A stretch of 64,000 bases of DNA from Pseudomonas quercus (GCF_012033695.1 NZ_JAAVJI010000008.1:1-64000); one strand, 5' to 3'. Positions 7,307-17,109 are shown, numbered from the stretch's first letter. Program-made: numbers and translations. Notes: a model not told the origin generated them from the sequence alone.

Positions 7307-10300
7307 ATGCACCCCAGGATCGAGGCAGCGGTTGCCCGAAAGGTCGGCTTTGCGTTTCACCAGAATGCCGTGCCAGTGCTTCGTGAGCTGGCCGTGCTGC
7401 ACGAAGGCACCGAGGCCCTGAGCGACCTGACCCTCAGCCTGGTCACCGACCCACCCTTTGCAGAACCCCGCAGTTGGCACCTGGCGCGGCTGGAGCCTGG
7501 CGACACCTTGGCGGTGGCGGACCGGGACGTTCACCTTCATGCAGGGGTGCTGGCCGAACTGAGCGAGGGCCTGCAGGCGCAGCTGATCCTGCGCCTTGCC
7601 CAAGGTGAACAGGTGTTGGCCGAGCAACGCTACCCGGTGGAGCTTCTGGCCCGCATGGCCTGGGGTGGGCTGAATGCGATGCCTGAGTTGCTGGCTGCCT
7701 TCTGCCTGCCCAACGACCCGACTGTGGATCGCCTGCTCAAAGCGGCCTCGGACATCCTGCGCCGGGCGGGTAAAAAAGACGCCATCGACGGCTACGAAGG
7801 CAAATCCCGCACCCGTGTGTGGGAAGTGGTTTCGGCCCTGTGGTCAGCGGTCTGCAGCCTGCGCTTGAGTTATGCCTTGCCCCCGGCTAGCTTCGAGGAC
7901 CAAGGCCAGAAAATCCGGGCCCCTGGGCAGGTGTTCGAAAACGGCATGGCCACCTGCCTGGATACCGCCTTGCTGTTCGCTGCGGCCCTGGAGCAGGCCG
8001 GGTTGAATGCCTTGATCATTCTGGCCAAGGGGCATGCTTTTGTAGGGGCCTGGCTGCAACCCCAGGAATTCTCACAGCTGCTGACCGATGAGGCCAGCGC
8101 GGTGCGCAAGCGCGTGGACCTCAAGGAACTCGTGGTCTTCGAGACCACCCTGGCCACACACATGCCACCGCCGGCCTTCTCCACGGCAGTACAGGCGGGT
8201 GAACGGCAACTGACGGATGATCGCTTTCTCATGGCCCTGGACCTGCACCGGGCGCGTATGCAGAAAATTCGGCCGCTGGCCTTGGCCAGTGCCTTGCCGT
8301 CGCCTGACGCAGCCGAAGCCCCCGGCCCTGTGGACAGCCTGGAGGCCGCGCCAGCGCTGCCGGGCTTTGACGTGGACATTACCCAGGCAGCCGAGGGGCC
8401 TGCGGGCACGTTGACCCTCTGGCAGCGCAAGCTGCTGGACCTGACAACGCGCAACCGCCTGCTGCACCTGCCCGACAGTGCCAAAGGCGTGCGCCTGTTG
8501 TGCACTGAGCCCGCGGCCTTGGAAGACGCCCTGGCCGGTGGCCAGCGGTTGCGTATCGTGCCAGTGCCAGACCTGGAAAGCAGTGGGCGTGACCCGGCCT
8601 TGTATGAGCGTCAGCACCAGCAAAGCCTACTCGATGAGGTCGCCCAGGCCGCCTTAGGGCGTGGCGAGGTGTTGGCCAACCTGGACAAGGCGCGGCTCGA
8701 AGCCAGCCTGATCGACCTGTACCGCAAGGCCCGTGGCGACCTGGAAGAGGGCGGTGCCAATACCCTGTTCCTGGCCTTGGGTTTTTTGAAATGGAAAAAA
8801 AGCGCCGAAGACCCAAAAACCTATTCGGCACCCCTGATTCTGCTGCCCGTGAAGCTGGAGCGCAAAAGCGCCCTGTCGGGGGTGACCCTGGCCGTGCTGG
8901 ACGAAGAACCCCAGCTCAACCTGACCCTGCTGGAGCTGCTGCGCCACGACTTCGAGTTGACTATTCCTGGCCTGGAAAATGGCCTGCCTATGGACGATCA
9001 AGGCATCGACGTACTAGGCATCTGGAACCTGGTGCGGCGTGCGGTTCGAGACGTGACAGGGTTCGAGGTCAGCACCGACGTGGTGCTGGGGACGTTCTCG
9101 TTCGCCAAATACCTGATGTGGCAAGACCTGTCCGCCAATAGCGAGCAGTTGTTGCAGAGCCCCTTGGTCAGGCACCTGCTCAATCGGGACAGCCAGGGTG
9201 AAGGGTTCGGCCCGGCCCACCCGTTTCCACGCCCCGAACGCCTGGACGCTACTGTGCCGCCTGCCCAGGTGTTCACACCGCTGCCGGCGGATTCATCCCA
9301 GCTGGCCGCCGTAGTGGCGTCGGCCAGTGGCCACAGCTTTGTGCTGGACGGCCCTCCCGGTACGGGCAAATCACAGACCATCGCCAACATGATTGCCCAC
9401 AACCTGGCCCTGGGGCGCAGGGTGCTGTTCGTGGCCGAGAAGCGCGCTGCGCTGGATGTGGTCTACAGGCGGCTGGAAGCCAAGGGGCTGGGTGAGTTTT
9501 GCCTGGAGCTGCACTCCAGCAAGGTCTCGAAGGTGGAGGTGCTCAAGCAGTTGGAGCGCGCCTGGGATACCCGGGAAGCCTTGACCAGCGAGGCGTGGGA
9601 GGGCGAAGCCTACAAGGTGCAAGTGCTGCGCGGGCAGTTGAACGCGCGCGTGGCCGTCCTGCACCAGCGGCACCCTAATGGGCTGTCGCTGCACCAAGCC
9701 ATCGGCCGTGTGGTGCGGGATCACACCCCCGCCACGCCTCGGTTGACCTGGCCCGTAGGTACTGCGCATGACGCTGCCTACTACCAGCACCTGTTGGACC
9801 TTGCTCGCCGGCTAGGCCTCAATGCAGATGCCGCGGTCACTTTGGGGAGCGAATTCGGGGCCGTGGCCAACAGTCAATGGTCCAATGGCTGGCAGGCTGA
9901 ACTGGCCGCGCTCGTCGGTGTGGTGCCCCAGGCACTGGATGCCCTTCAGGCCAAGGCCGAGCAGGTGCTGGCCTTGACCCGCCTGCCACTGGAGGCGGCC
10001 GATACCGCCCAGGCCCAGGGCTTGGCCGTGCTGGCTCGCCTGCTGCTCAAAACCCATGGGCTGAACCTGAGCTTCGCGTTTTCGCCTGACACCCCGGCCC
10101 GGCTGGCCGCCATCGCCCATGCTCACCCGCTGATCGACCGTTATGAGCAGCTGCGCCAGGCACTGTCGGTGCCCTACGCCGATGACGCCTGCCGCAGGTT
10201 ACCCTTCGACAGCCTGCGAGAGGCCTGGAAAGCGGCCGAAGGAAAATTCTGGTTCTTCGCCACACTGGCCAAAAACAAGGTGACCCAGCAGTTGGCCAGC

Positions 10301-12469
10301 CTGGGCGGCGCCACCGGCACGCCTGACACGCCCAAGGACCTGGACACCCTTGAACGCATGCGCGACGTGATGGCCGAGCTGGATCAGCTGGACACTGACC
10401 TTCAAGGTGTACCGGGCTGGAGGGGCGTTGCCAGCGACCGGCCTCGTATGGCCCAGGCGCGTGAGCTGGCAGAAGGTATTCGTCGCCAGCTCAGCGCCTT
10501 GGCAGGCTCGCCGGATCACCTGATTGACCTGCGCGCTGCCGTAGCCCGGCTGGTGGTGGAGGCCAACGAACTGCTGGGGCCCGAGGGCCAGGTTGCAGCG
10601 GCCACCACGGCACTGGAACAGGCGGCCGCCCAGGAGGCCCAGGTGAGTGGTCAGTTCAACCGCCTGATCGGCGCGCAAGGCGCGGTGCCGTTGCCCGCCA
10701 GTGCGCGCCGCGAGGCCGCCGCCGCTATTGAGCGTCAGCCAGCGCGGCTCAAAGCCTGGTGTGACTGGTGCCGGGTGCGGGATGAGGCACGCGAAGCCGG
10801 GCTTGGCCCCCTGGCCGATGGGTTGGTCAGTGGTTCGGTGACCGCCTCAAGCTGTGTGGACACCTTCATCACCGCCTATGCCCATTGGTTCGCTTCCGAG
10901 GGCATCGATGCCGAGCCTCTGCTACGCGACTTCGTGGCCGCCGAGCACCTGAGCGACATTGCTCGGTTCAGCCAGTTGGACGATGAATTGGCCGCCTTGA
11001 GCGTACGGTACATCCGGGCCCGCCTATGCGGGGCCATCCCCTCGAAAAACGACAGTGGCCGGGAAGGCGGTTTCGCGGTGCTCAAGCATGAGCTGCAGAA
11101 GTCCCGACGGCACAAGCCCGTGCGCCAGCTGGCCGTTGAAATGGGTGATGCGTTCAACCGCCTGGCCCCGTGCATGCTCATGAGCCCGCTGTCCATTGCG
11201 CAATTCCTGCCGCCGAATCAGCCGCCGTTCGATCTCGTGATTTTCGACGAGGCGTCGCAGATCGCACCCTGGGACGCCATCGGTTCCATCGCCCGCGGCA
11301 CCCAGGTGGTGATCGCTGGGGATCCCCGGCAGATGCCGCCCACCAACTTCTTCAACCGGGGTGCCAACGCAGGCGAGGACGACACTGGCGAAGACATGGA
11401 AAGCATCCTGGACGAATGCCTGGGGGCCGGTGTGCCCAGCCACAGCTTGAGCTGGCACTACCGCAGCCGCCATGAAAGCCTGATTGCGTTCTCCAACCAC
11501 CGCTACTACGACAGCAACTTGATCACCTTCCCGGCCGCCGAAACCCGCGCCAGTGCCGTGGGCTGGCGGCGGGTAGAGGGCGTTTATGCCAAGGGCAAGG
11601 GCCGCTACAACCAGGCCGAAGCCCAGGCTGTGGTGGATGAGACCGTGAAGCGCCTGACGGACCCTGCATTCGTGGCTGAAGGCTATTCCATCGGCATCAT
11701 CACTTTGAACAGTGACCAGCAGAAGCTGATCAACGACCTGCTCGATGCTGCTCGCAAACAGTACCCCGAGATCGAACCCTTCTTCCAGGAAGAGGGCCGG
11801 GCCGAACCGGTGGTGGTGAAAAATCTGGAGACGGTACAGGGAGACGAGCGCGACCTGATCATGCTCAGCATCGGTTACGGGCCGACCGAGCCGGGCGCCC
11901 CGGTGATGTCCATGAACTTCGGCCCCCTCAACAAGGAAGGAGGCTGGCGCCGGCTCAACGTGGCCGTTACCCGTTCACGACGGGAGATGCTGGTGTTCTC
12001 GTCGTTCGACCCCTCGATGATTGACCTCAACCGCACCAGCGCCCGTGCGGTCGCGGACCTGAAGCACTTCATCGAATTCGCCCAGCGCGGCCCCAAAGCC
12101 TTGGCTGGTGCGGTACGCGGTTCTGTCGGGGGCTATGATTCACCCTTTGAAGAGGCCGTGGCCCAAGGGCTGCGAGGCCTGGGCTGGACGGTGGTGCCGC
12201 AGGTGGGTGTATCACGCTTCCGCATTGACCTGGGGGTTGTACACCCGCAGCGCCCTGGGGATTACCTGGCTGGGGTGGAGTGCGACGGTGCTACCTATCA
12301 CAGTGCCGCCACGGCCCGGGACCGAGACAAGGTGCGCGCCGAGATTCTTCGCGGCCTGGGCTGGCACCTGGTCCGGCTATGGTCCACCGACTGGTGGGTA
12401 GACAAGGCCGGTGCACTCCAACGGCTGGATGCCGAACTCAAGGCACTGTTGGCCGCCGAACAGGAGTAG
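7307..12469 (+). CDS. Transglutaminase-like / SF1 helicase / Vsr-like nuclease fusion (DUF4011)
   Basis: A 1720-residue COG1112-type protein. Residues ~150-290 look like a transglutaminase core: C217 in TCLDTALLFAAALEQAG, H243 in KGHAFVGAWL, and E279 in VVFETT where Asp is usual. A DUF4011 region follows (LWQRKLLDLTTRNRLLHLP). The helicase has Walker A GPPGTGKS (682-689), motif II D1314-E1315 (FDEAS), GDPRQMPP and motif VI (NVAVTRSRR). Residues ~1608-1711 are a Vsr/MTES_1575-like endonuclease with D1641 and E1658-C-D1660. The ATG at 7307 with GAGGAG upstream beats an in-frame GTG at 7235. Proteins of this build are frequent in phage-defence loci, but the role here is unproven. A ClC gene starts 6 nt downstream. 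Confidence 0.88.
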   Translation: MHPRIEAAVARKVGFAFHQNAVPVLRELAVLHEGTEALSDLTLSLVTDPPFAEPRSWHLARLEPGDTLAVADRDVHLHAGVLAELSEGLQAQLILRLAQGEQVLAEQRYPVELLARMAWGGLNAMPELLAAFCLPNDPTVDRLLKAASDILRRAGKKDAIDGYEGKSRTRVWEVVSALWSAVCSLRLSYALPPASFEDQGQKIRAPGQVFENGMATCLDTALLFAAALEQAGLNALIILAKGHAFVGAWLQPQEFSQLLTDEASAVRKRVDLKELVVFETTLATHMPPPAFSTAVQAGERQLTDDRFLMALDLHRARMQKIRPLALASALPSPDAAEAPGPVDSLEAAPALPGFDVDITQAAEGPAGTLTLWQRKLLDLTTRNRLLHLPDSAKGVRLLCTEPAALEDALAGGQRLRIVPVPDLESSGRDPALYERQHQQSLLDEVAQAALGRGEVLANLDKARLEASLIDLYRKARGDLEEGGANTLFLALGFLKWKKSAEDPKTYSAPLILLPVKLERKSALSGVTLAVLDEEPQLNLTLLELLRHDFELTIPGLENGLPMDDQGIDVLGIWNLVRRAVRDVTGFEVSTDVVLGTFSFAKYLMWQDLSANSEQLLQSPLVRHLLNRDSQGEGFGPAHPFPRPERLDATVPPAQVFTPLPADSSQLAAVVASASGHSFVLDGPPGTGKSQTIANMIAHNLALGRRVLFVAEKRAALDVVYRRLEAKGLGEFCLELHSSKVSKVEVLKQLERAWDTREALTSEAWEGEAYKVQVLRGQLNARVAVLHQRHPNGLSLHQAIGRVVRDHTPATPRLTWPVGTAHDAAYYQHLLDLARRLGLNADAAVTLGSEFGAVANSQWSNGWQAELAALVGVVPQALDALQAKAEQVLALTRLPLEAADTAQAQGLAVLARLLLKTHGLNLSFAFSPDTPARLAAIAHAHPLIDRYEQLRQALSVPYADDACRRLPFDSLREAWKAAEGKFWFFATLAKNKVTQQLASLGGATGTPDTPKDLDTLERMRDVMAELDQLDTDLQGVPGWRGVASDRPRMAQARELAEGIRRQLSALAGSPDHLIDLRAAVARLVVEANELLGPEGQVAAATTALEQAAAQEAQVSGQFNRLIGAQGAVPLPASARREAAAAIERQPARLKAWCDWCRVRDEAREAGLGPLADGLVSGSVTASSCVDTFITAYAHWFASEGIDAEPLLRDFVAAEHLSDIARFSQLDDELAALSVRYIRARLCGAIPSKNDSGREGGFAVLKHELQKSRRHKPVRQLAVEMGDAFNRLAPCMLMSPLSIAQFLPPNQPPFDLVIFDEASQIAPWDAIGSIARGTQVVIAGDPRQMPPTNFFNRGANAGEDDTGEDMESILDECLGAGVPSHSLSWHYRSRHESLIAFSNHRYYDSNLITFPAAETRASAVGWRRVEGVYAKGKGRYNQAEAQAVVDETVKRLTDPAFVAEGYSIGIITLNSDQQKLINDLLDAARKQYPEIEPFFQEEGRAEPVVVKNLETVQGDERDLIMLSIGYGPTEPGAPVMSMNFGPLNKEGGWRRLNVAVTRSRREMLVFSSFDPSMIDLNRTSARAVADLKHFIEFAQRGPKALAGAVRGSVGGYDSPFEEAVAQGLRGLGWTVVPQVGVSRFRIDLGVVHPQRPGDYLAGVECDGATYHSAATARDRDKVRAEILRGLGWHLVRLWSTDWWVDKAGALQRLDAELKALLAAEQE

Positions 12470-12475
12470 CAGGGT

Positions 12476-13804
12476 ATGCAAAACGAGCCTGTTGAACCCA
12501 CGCCCACGCCAGCAGGTGCTACACCCCACCGGTTTGCGCGGCCCCAGTGGGGGCTGTGGCGCCAGCGCATGGGGTTCTGGGTCGGGGCGCTGCTGGTAGG
12601 GCTGGTGGCCCTGGCCTTTGCCTGGCTGGCCGACGCGGCGTTCACTGCGTTTCAGCGCCTGCTGGCTTTGGCCGCCTGGCTGCCGCTCATTGTCACGCCC
12701 TTAGGCTTCGCATTGCTGGCCGGCGTTACCCATCACTGGTTTCAGAATGCCCGTGGCAGTGGTATCCCCCAAGTCATCGCCGCCCTGGAAACGCCATCCC
12801 GGCGGTTTCGCCACCAGGTGCTGGCGCTGCCCGTCGCGGCGGTTCGGATGGCCTGCACCCTGGGGGCATTGCTGGTAGGCGGTTCGGTAGGGCGCGAAGG
12901 CCCTACAGTGCACGTCGGCGCAGCGGTGTTGTACGCCTTCGGCCGCCGCCTGGGCCTGCATGGGCGGCGCACGGTGGCCGGGCTGATCCTGGCGGGAGGT
13001 GCTGCTGGGATTGCTGCAGCGTTCAACACACCCCTGGCAGGCGTGGTATTTGCCATCGAAGAGCTGAGCCGCACCTTCGAACAACGCTTCAGCGGCCTGG
13101 TGCTGACGGCGGTGCTCATTGGGGGCATGGTCACCCTGGGCCTGATGGGCCATTACGCTTATTTCGGTGACATTGGCGGGCAGTTGCCCAGCGGCTGGGG
13201 CTGGAGTGCGGTGCCGGCCTGCGCGCTGTTCGGTGGGGTGCTGGGCGGGGTGTATGTGAAGCTGGTCCTGCCGTCGGACCGAGGTTGGCTGGGGAAAATG
13301 GCTGCGCTACGTTCGCGCTTCCCCATGCGTTTTGCAGGTGGCTGCGGGCTGGTGCTGGCGGTGCTGGGCCTGATCTCGGGCAACCATGTGTTCGGCACTG
13401 GCTACGAGGAAACCCGCGCGTTGCTCGAAGGCCAGCCCATTACCAACAGCGGCTTTTTGCTGTGGAAATTTCTGGCCAATGTCGCGTCCTACCTGGCAGG
13501 TATACCGGGCGGCCTGTTTTCACCCTCTCTGAGCATTGGTGCAGCGTTCACGCCGGTGCTCAGCCTGTTCCCCGGTATCGACTTCCAGACCGCTGCCTTG
13601 CTGGGCATGGGCGCTTACTTGGCGGGCGTGACGCGCTCGCCGCTGACGGCCTCTGTGATTGTGCTGGAGCTGTCCCACAGTCCAGACCTGGCCATTCCCA
13701 TGCTGGGCACTACCTTGATGGCCGCCGCCATCTCCGGGTGGATCGCCCCGGTGTCCCTATACCATGCGCTGGCCAAGCAGATACTGGATAAAGTGGCGCC
13801 CTAG
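12476..13804 (+). CDS. ClC-family chloride channel/transporter
   Basis: A 442-residue polytopic membrane protein. It has the three anion-pathway signatures of the ClC family: GSGIPQV (94-100), GREGP (139-143, with gating glutamate E141) and GGLFSP (near 345). The gating glutamate suggests a coupled Cl-/H+ exchanger or a gated channel. There are no C-terminal CBS domains, which is usual for short bacterial members. The gene begins 6 nt after the helicase stop; the GGAG embedded in the end of the helicase gene may serve as its ribosome site. The two are therefore probably co-transcribed. Whether that reflects shared function or simple packing is open. Confidence 0.93.
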   Translation: MQNEPVEPTPTPAGATPHRFARPQWGLWRQRMGFWVGALLVGLVALAFAWLADAAFTAFQRLLALAAWLPLIVTPLGFALLAGVTHHWFQNARGSGIPQVIAALETPSRRFRHQVLALPVAAVRMACTLGALLVGGSVGREGPTVHVGAAVLYAFGRRLGLHGRRTVAGLILAGGAAGIAAAFNTPLAGVVFAIEELSRTFEQRFSGLVLTAVLIGGMVTLGLMGHYAYFGDIGGQLPSGWGWSAVPACALFGGVLGGVYVKLVLPSDRGWLGKMAALRSRFPMRFAGGCGLVLAVLGLISGNHVFGTGYEETRALLEGQPITNSGFLLWKFLANVASYLAGIPGGLFSPSLSIGAAFTPVLSLFPGIDFQTAALLGMGAYLAGVTRSPLTASVIVLELSHSPDLAIPMLGTTLMAAAISGWIAPVSLYHALAKQILDKVAP

Positions 13805-13819
13805 GCCTAGGCCTGGCGC
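13796..13819. terminator. Palindrome between convergent genes
   Basis: GCGCC (13796-13800) pairs with GGCGC (13815-13819) around a core AGGCCTAGGCCT that is itself a perfect palindrome. It spans the stop of the ClC gene and the 16-nt gap before the convergent oxidoreductase stop. It has no T-run, so it is a weak bidirectional terminator candidate. Confidence 0.4.
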
Positions 13820-13820
13820 T

Positions 13821-15119
13821 TCAGGCATCTTGTGCCAGGGGCGGGCCGCGGAAAGGGTCCAGCCCTTGTATCGGCTCCAGCTTCACAGGTTGCCCCGTAC
13901 GGGCGCTTTCATAGATGGCCTCCATCAGCTTGTGATCCTGTACCCCTTCTTCCCCAGGGGTGTAGGGCGTACGGCCAGTGAGCACGCAGTCGGCCATGTG
14001 GTCCAGTTCAGCCGCGAACTGGTTTTTGGGGGCTAACGTGAGTTCGGCATTTCGCGTGGCGTCATCGTCCCGGTCTACCACGGCCATGCGCTGGCCCCGG
14101 TAGAGAAACGCATTTGGCATATCGATGGCCGCCTTTTCCAGGTTCAGGTGCTGGCGCTTGTCGTCGCGGGCGCCGTAGCTGGTCATGCAGTTGGCGACGG
14201 TGTGGGAGGGGAAGCGCAGGGTGAACTGCACGGTTTCCTCTACGTCGGCAAAACGCGGATCACCCGGAGGGGAATAGGTGGTGGCATACACCTCGGTGGG
14301 CTCTTCACCGGTGATGAAGCGTGCGGTGTTCAAGCAGTACAGCCCAATGTCCACCAAAGAACCTCCGCCGGCCATGGCTTTCTTGTGTCGCCATTGCTGG
14401 TCGCCATCGGCCGCCACTGTCTGGGTATTGATGCCGTTATACGCCACCAGCCGCCCATACTGTTTGCCGCGGACCAGTTCCATGGCTCGGCGGTTGTAGG
14501 GCTCATATTGAATGCGGTATGCCACCATCAGTTTTACCCCGGCCTGTTGGCAGGCGTCGACCATGGCCTGGCCATCCTTGGAGGAGACCGACATGGGTTT
14601 TTCCGTCAGCACATGCTTGCCGGCTTTGGCGGCCCGCTCGCAGAATTCCCGGTGCATGGCGTTGGGCAGCACGATGTACACCACTTTTACGTCTGGGTTG
14701 TCCTGGAGGCGGTCGAAGGCCTCATAGCTGTAGCAGCTGTCAGGCTTGATGCCGTATTGCTGGGCTACAGCCTTCAGCTTTTCGGGCGAGCCCGACACCA
14801 GCGCCACGGGTTTGGCCTTCATACACTGGCCAAAGGCCGGAAGAATTTCTTCCAGCGCTAGCCGACCCAGCCCTACCACGGCAAAGCCGATGCGCTCTTC
14901 CGGCGGCAGAGGCTTGGGCGGGGGTGGCGAAGGGGTATCCGCCGGCCCCCGCCAGGTGGGGAATTTTACCGCGCCCTGTTCCACATTGCCGGTATCCACG
15001 GGGGTAGGGGCTGCGAAGGTGGCGGCCATGGCGCTGGGCACCACCGCAGCGGCAGTGGCCGACACGGCCACCAGTTTGCACAGGGCACGGCGGTTGAGGG
15101 TAGGGCGGTCATCGCTCAT
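13821..15119 (-). CDS. Gfo/Idh/MocA oxidoreductase with Tat signal (GFOR-like)
   Basis: A 432-residue protein. The N-terminus has a twin-arginine motif (NRRALCK) followed by a hydrophobic stretch ending near AMAA, so it is probably exported folded with its cofactor. A proline-rich linker leads to the Rossmann domain (VVGLGRLALEEI), the EKP motif (HVLTEKPMS) and the catalytic region GGSLVDIGLYCLN. Length, Tat signal and motifs resemble the periplasmic glucose-fructose oxidoreductase of Zymomonas, which keeps NADP tightly bound. The ATG at 15119 is chosen because the Tat signal begins there; an in-frame start at 15167 would put 16 extra residues ahead of it. The sugar substrate is not known. 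Confidence 0.87.
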   Translation of the reverse strand: MSDDRPTLNRRALCKLVAVSATAAAVVPSAMAATFAAPTPVDTGNVEQGAVKFPTWRGPADTPSPPPPKPLPPEERIGFAVVGLGRLALEEILPAFGQCMKAKPVALVSGSPEKLKAVAQQYGIKPDSCYSYEAFDRLQDNPDVKVVYIVLPNAMHREFCERAAKAGKHVLTEKPMSVSSKDGQAMVDACQQAGVKLMVAYRIQYEPYNRRAMELVRGKQYGRLVAYNGINTQTVAADGDQQWRHKKAMAGGGSLVDIGLYCLNTARFITGEEPTEVYATTYSPPGDPRFADVEETVQFTLRFPSHTVANCMTSYGARDDKRQHLNLEKAAIDMPNAFLYRGQRMAVVDRDDDATRNAELTLAPKNQFAAELDHMADCVLTGRTPYTPGEEGVQDHKLMEAIYESARTGQPVKLEPIQGLDPFRGPPLAQDA

Positions 15120-15417
15120 GGCAGGCTCGGTAACAGTGGAGGGGGTACAAGACCGGACCGCAGGCAAGGCAGGAAGGTTTCGACCAATCCGATCTCACCC
15201 CATATACGCCGGGGCTTGCCCGCGCTTGCCAGGCCGCTGCGCAGGCAGGGCATGGCGCCTACTACAGCACAATGAACCCACGCTGAGATCAATCACAGCC
15301 CTAACGTGACGTAACCGCAGCGGCGCCAGTCTGAAAAAGGGGCTGGCTTTTTTACCCGCTTGTCCTTTACATAGTCACCGCCACGCGCACGCACGCGCTT
15401 ACTCATGGGGAAAGGAA

Positions 15418-17061
15418 ATGGCCAAGGCCGCTGATGTCGTCGTTCAATGCCTGGAAAACGAAGGCGTCGAGTATGTATTCGGGATTCCAGGCGAAGAAAA
15501 CCTGGACCTGCTCGAATCCTTGCGCAAGTCACCGATCAAGCTGATTCTCACCCGTCACGAGCAATCGGCTGGGTTCATGGCCGCGACCTATGGCCGCTTG
15601 ACTGGCAAAACCGGCGTAAGCCTGTCCACCCTCGGCCCAGGCGCCACTAACCTGGTGACCGCTGGCGCCTATGCCTACCTGGGCGGCATGCCCATGCTGA
15701 TGATCACAGGCCAGAAGCCGATCAAGAAGTCCAAGCAGGGCCGTTTCCAGATCCTGGATGTGGTCGGCATGATGCAGCCCCTGACCAAATACACCCACCA
15801 GTTGGCGTCGGCCGACAACATCCCGTCCCGCGTACGTGAAGCCTTCCGTCTGGCGGAGGAAGAAAAGCCGGGCGCAGTGCACCTGGAGCTGCCTGAAGAC
15901 ATCGCCGCCGAGCAGACCGACAGCCTGCCGATCACCCCTAGCCTGCACCGCCGCCCTGTGGCTGAACACAAAGCGATCGCTGCGGCGCTGGCTAAACTGC
16001 AGGCGGCCCGCCGTCCCATTCTCGTGATCGGGGCGGGCGCCAACCGCAAGATGACGGCCAAGGTGCTGCGCCAGCTGATCGACAAGACCGATATTCCTTT
16101 CGTGACCACCCAGATGGGCAAGGGCGTGGTAGACGAGCGCCATCCACGCTTCCTGGGCAACGCCGCGCTGTCGGCCGGGGACTTCGTGCACCGTGCCGTG
16201 GAAGCCGCCGATTTGATCGTGAACATCGGCCACGACGTGATCGAAAAGCCACCGTTCTTCATGGTCCGTGGCGGGACGGAAGTCATCCACATCAACTTCC
16301 GCTCGGCAGAAGTTGACCCCGTGTATTTCCCCCAGATCGAGGTGGTAGGGGACATCGCCAACACCGTGTGGCAAATCAGCGAGGCGCTGGAGCCCCAGGC
16401 CCACTGGGATTTCGACCGGTTCATGACCATCCGTGAAGCCAACGAAACCCAGATTGCCGAGGGCGCCGACGACAACCGCTTCCCGGTGTACCCGCAGCGG
16501 CTGGTGGCCGACGTGCGCAGGGCGCTGCCTTCCGACGGCATCGTGGCGCTGGATAACGGCATCTACAAGCTCTGGTTTGCCCGTAACTACAAGGCCCACA
16601 AGCCCAACACCGTACTGTTGGACAACGCCTTGGCGACCATGGGCGCCGGCTTGCCGTCGGCCATGGCGTCGCACCTGGTGCACCCGGATCGCCCTGTGGT
16701 AGCCGTATGTGGTGACGGTGGCTTCATGATGAACAGCCAGGAGCTGGAAACGGCCGTTCGCCTGAAGATGCACATCACCGTCATCATCCTGCGAGACGAC
16801 GGTTACGGCATGATCCGCTGGAAACAGTCGAACATGGGGTTCACCGACTATGGCCTGGACTATGGCAACCCGGACTTCGTGATGTACGCGCAAAGCTACG
16901 GCGCCAAAGGGCACCGCGTGGAAAGCGCGGAAAGCTTCCTGCCACTGCTGGAGCGCTGCCTCAGCGAGCCGGGCGTGCATGTAATCGACTGCCCAGTCGA
17001 CTACTCGGAAAATGACGCGATTCTGAACAGCGAACTCAAGCGCCGCAGCGCGCTGGTGTAA
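15418..17061 (+). CDS. Acetolactate synthase-like ThDP enzyme (catalytic subunit)
   Basis: A 547-residue thiamine-diphosphate enzyme of the acetolactate synthase/pyruvate oxidase family. The cofactor-activating glutamate is E48 (HEQSAGFMA). The ThDP/Mg motif begins GDGGFMMNS near residue 432 and ends in DDGYGMI. The overall sequence, including the IGHDVIEKPPFFM segment, is of the AlsS type, which condenses two pyruvates to 2-acetolactate. No regulatory small subunit follows, in line with a catabolic or orphan enzyme; no acetolactate decarboxylase is in the window. A purine-rich AAAGGAA sits just before the ATG. The gene is divergent from the oxidoreductase, with 298 nt between starts in which no operator was recognised. 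Confidence 0.87.
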   Translation: MAKAADVVVQCLENEGVEYVFGIPGEENLDLLESLRKSPIKLILTRHEQSAGFMAATYGRLTGKTGVSLSTLGPGATNLVTAGAYAYLGGMPMLMITGQKPIKKSKQGRFQILDVVGMMQPLTKYTHQLASADNIPSRVREAFRLAEEEKPGAVHLELPEDIAAEQTDSLPITPSLHRRPVAEHKAIAAALAKLQAARRPILVIGAGANRKMTAKVLRQLIDKTDIPFVTTQMGKGVVDERHPRFLGNAALSAGDFVHRAVEAADLIVNIGHDVIEKPPFFMVRGGTEVIHINFRSAEVDPVYFPQIEVVGDIANTVWQISEALEPQAHWDFDRFMTIREANETQIAEGADDNRFPVYPQRLVADVRRALPSDGIVALDNGIYKLWFARNYKAHKPNTVLLDNALATMGAGLPSAMASHLVHPDRPVVAVCGDGGFMMNSQELETAVRLKMHITVIILRDDGYGMIRWKQSNMGFTDYGLDYGNPDFVMYAQSYGAKGHRVESAESFLPLLERCLSEPGVHVIDCPVDYSENDAILNSELKRRSALV

Positions 17062-17071
17062 GCCGCACTAC

Positions 17072-17097
17072 CCTGGGGGCCTGATCGGGCTCCCAGG
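17072..17097. terminator. Convergent terminator hairpin
   Basis: CCTGGGGGCC (17072-17081) pairs with GGCTCCCAGG (17088-17097), a 10-bp stem with one G-U pair and a 6-nt loop. It lies between the stops of the acetolactate synthase and the convergent exported protein. No strong T-run follows. Confidence 0.55.
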
Positions 17098-17109
17098 CCT
17101 TAACCCCCC

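Noticed and set aside
7307..12469. Assignment of the helicase to the Mokosh defence system
   Set aside because: No kinase or phospholipase-D-type domain was seen; the nuclease is Vsr/MTES_1575-like, so only a general relation to COG1112 defence helicases is claimed.
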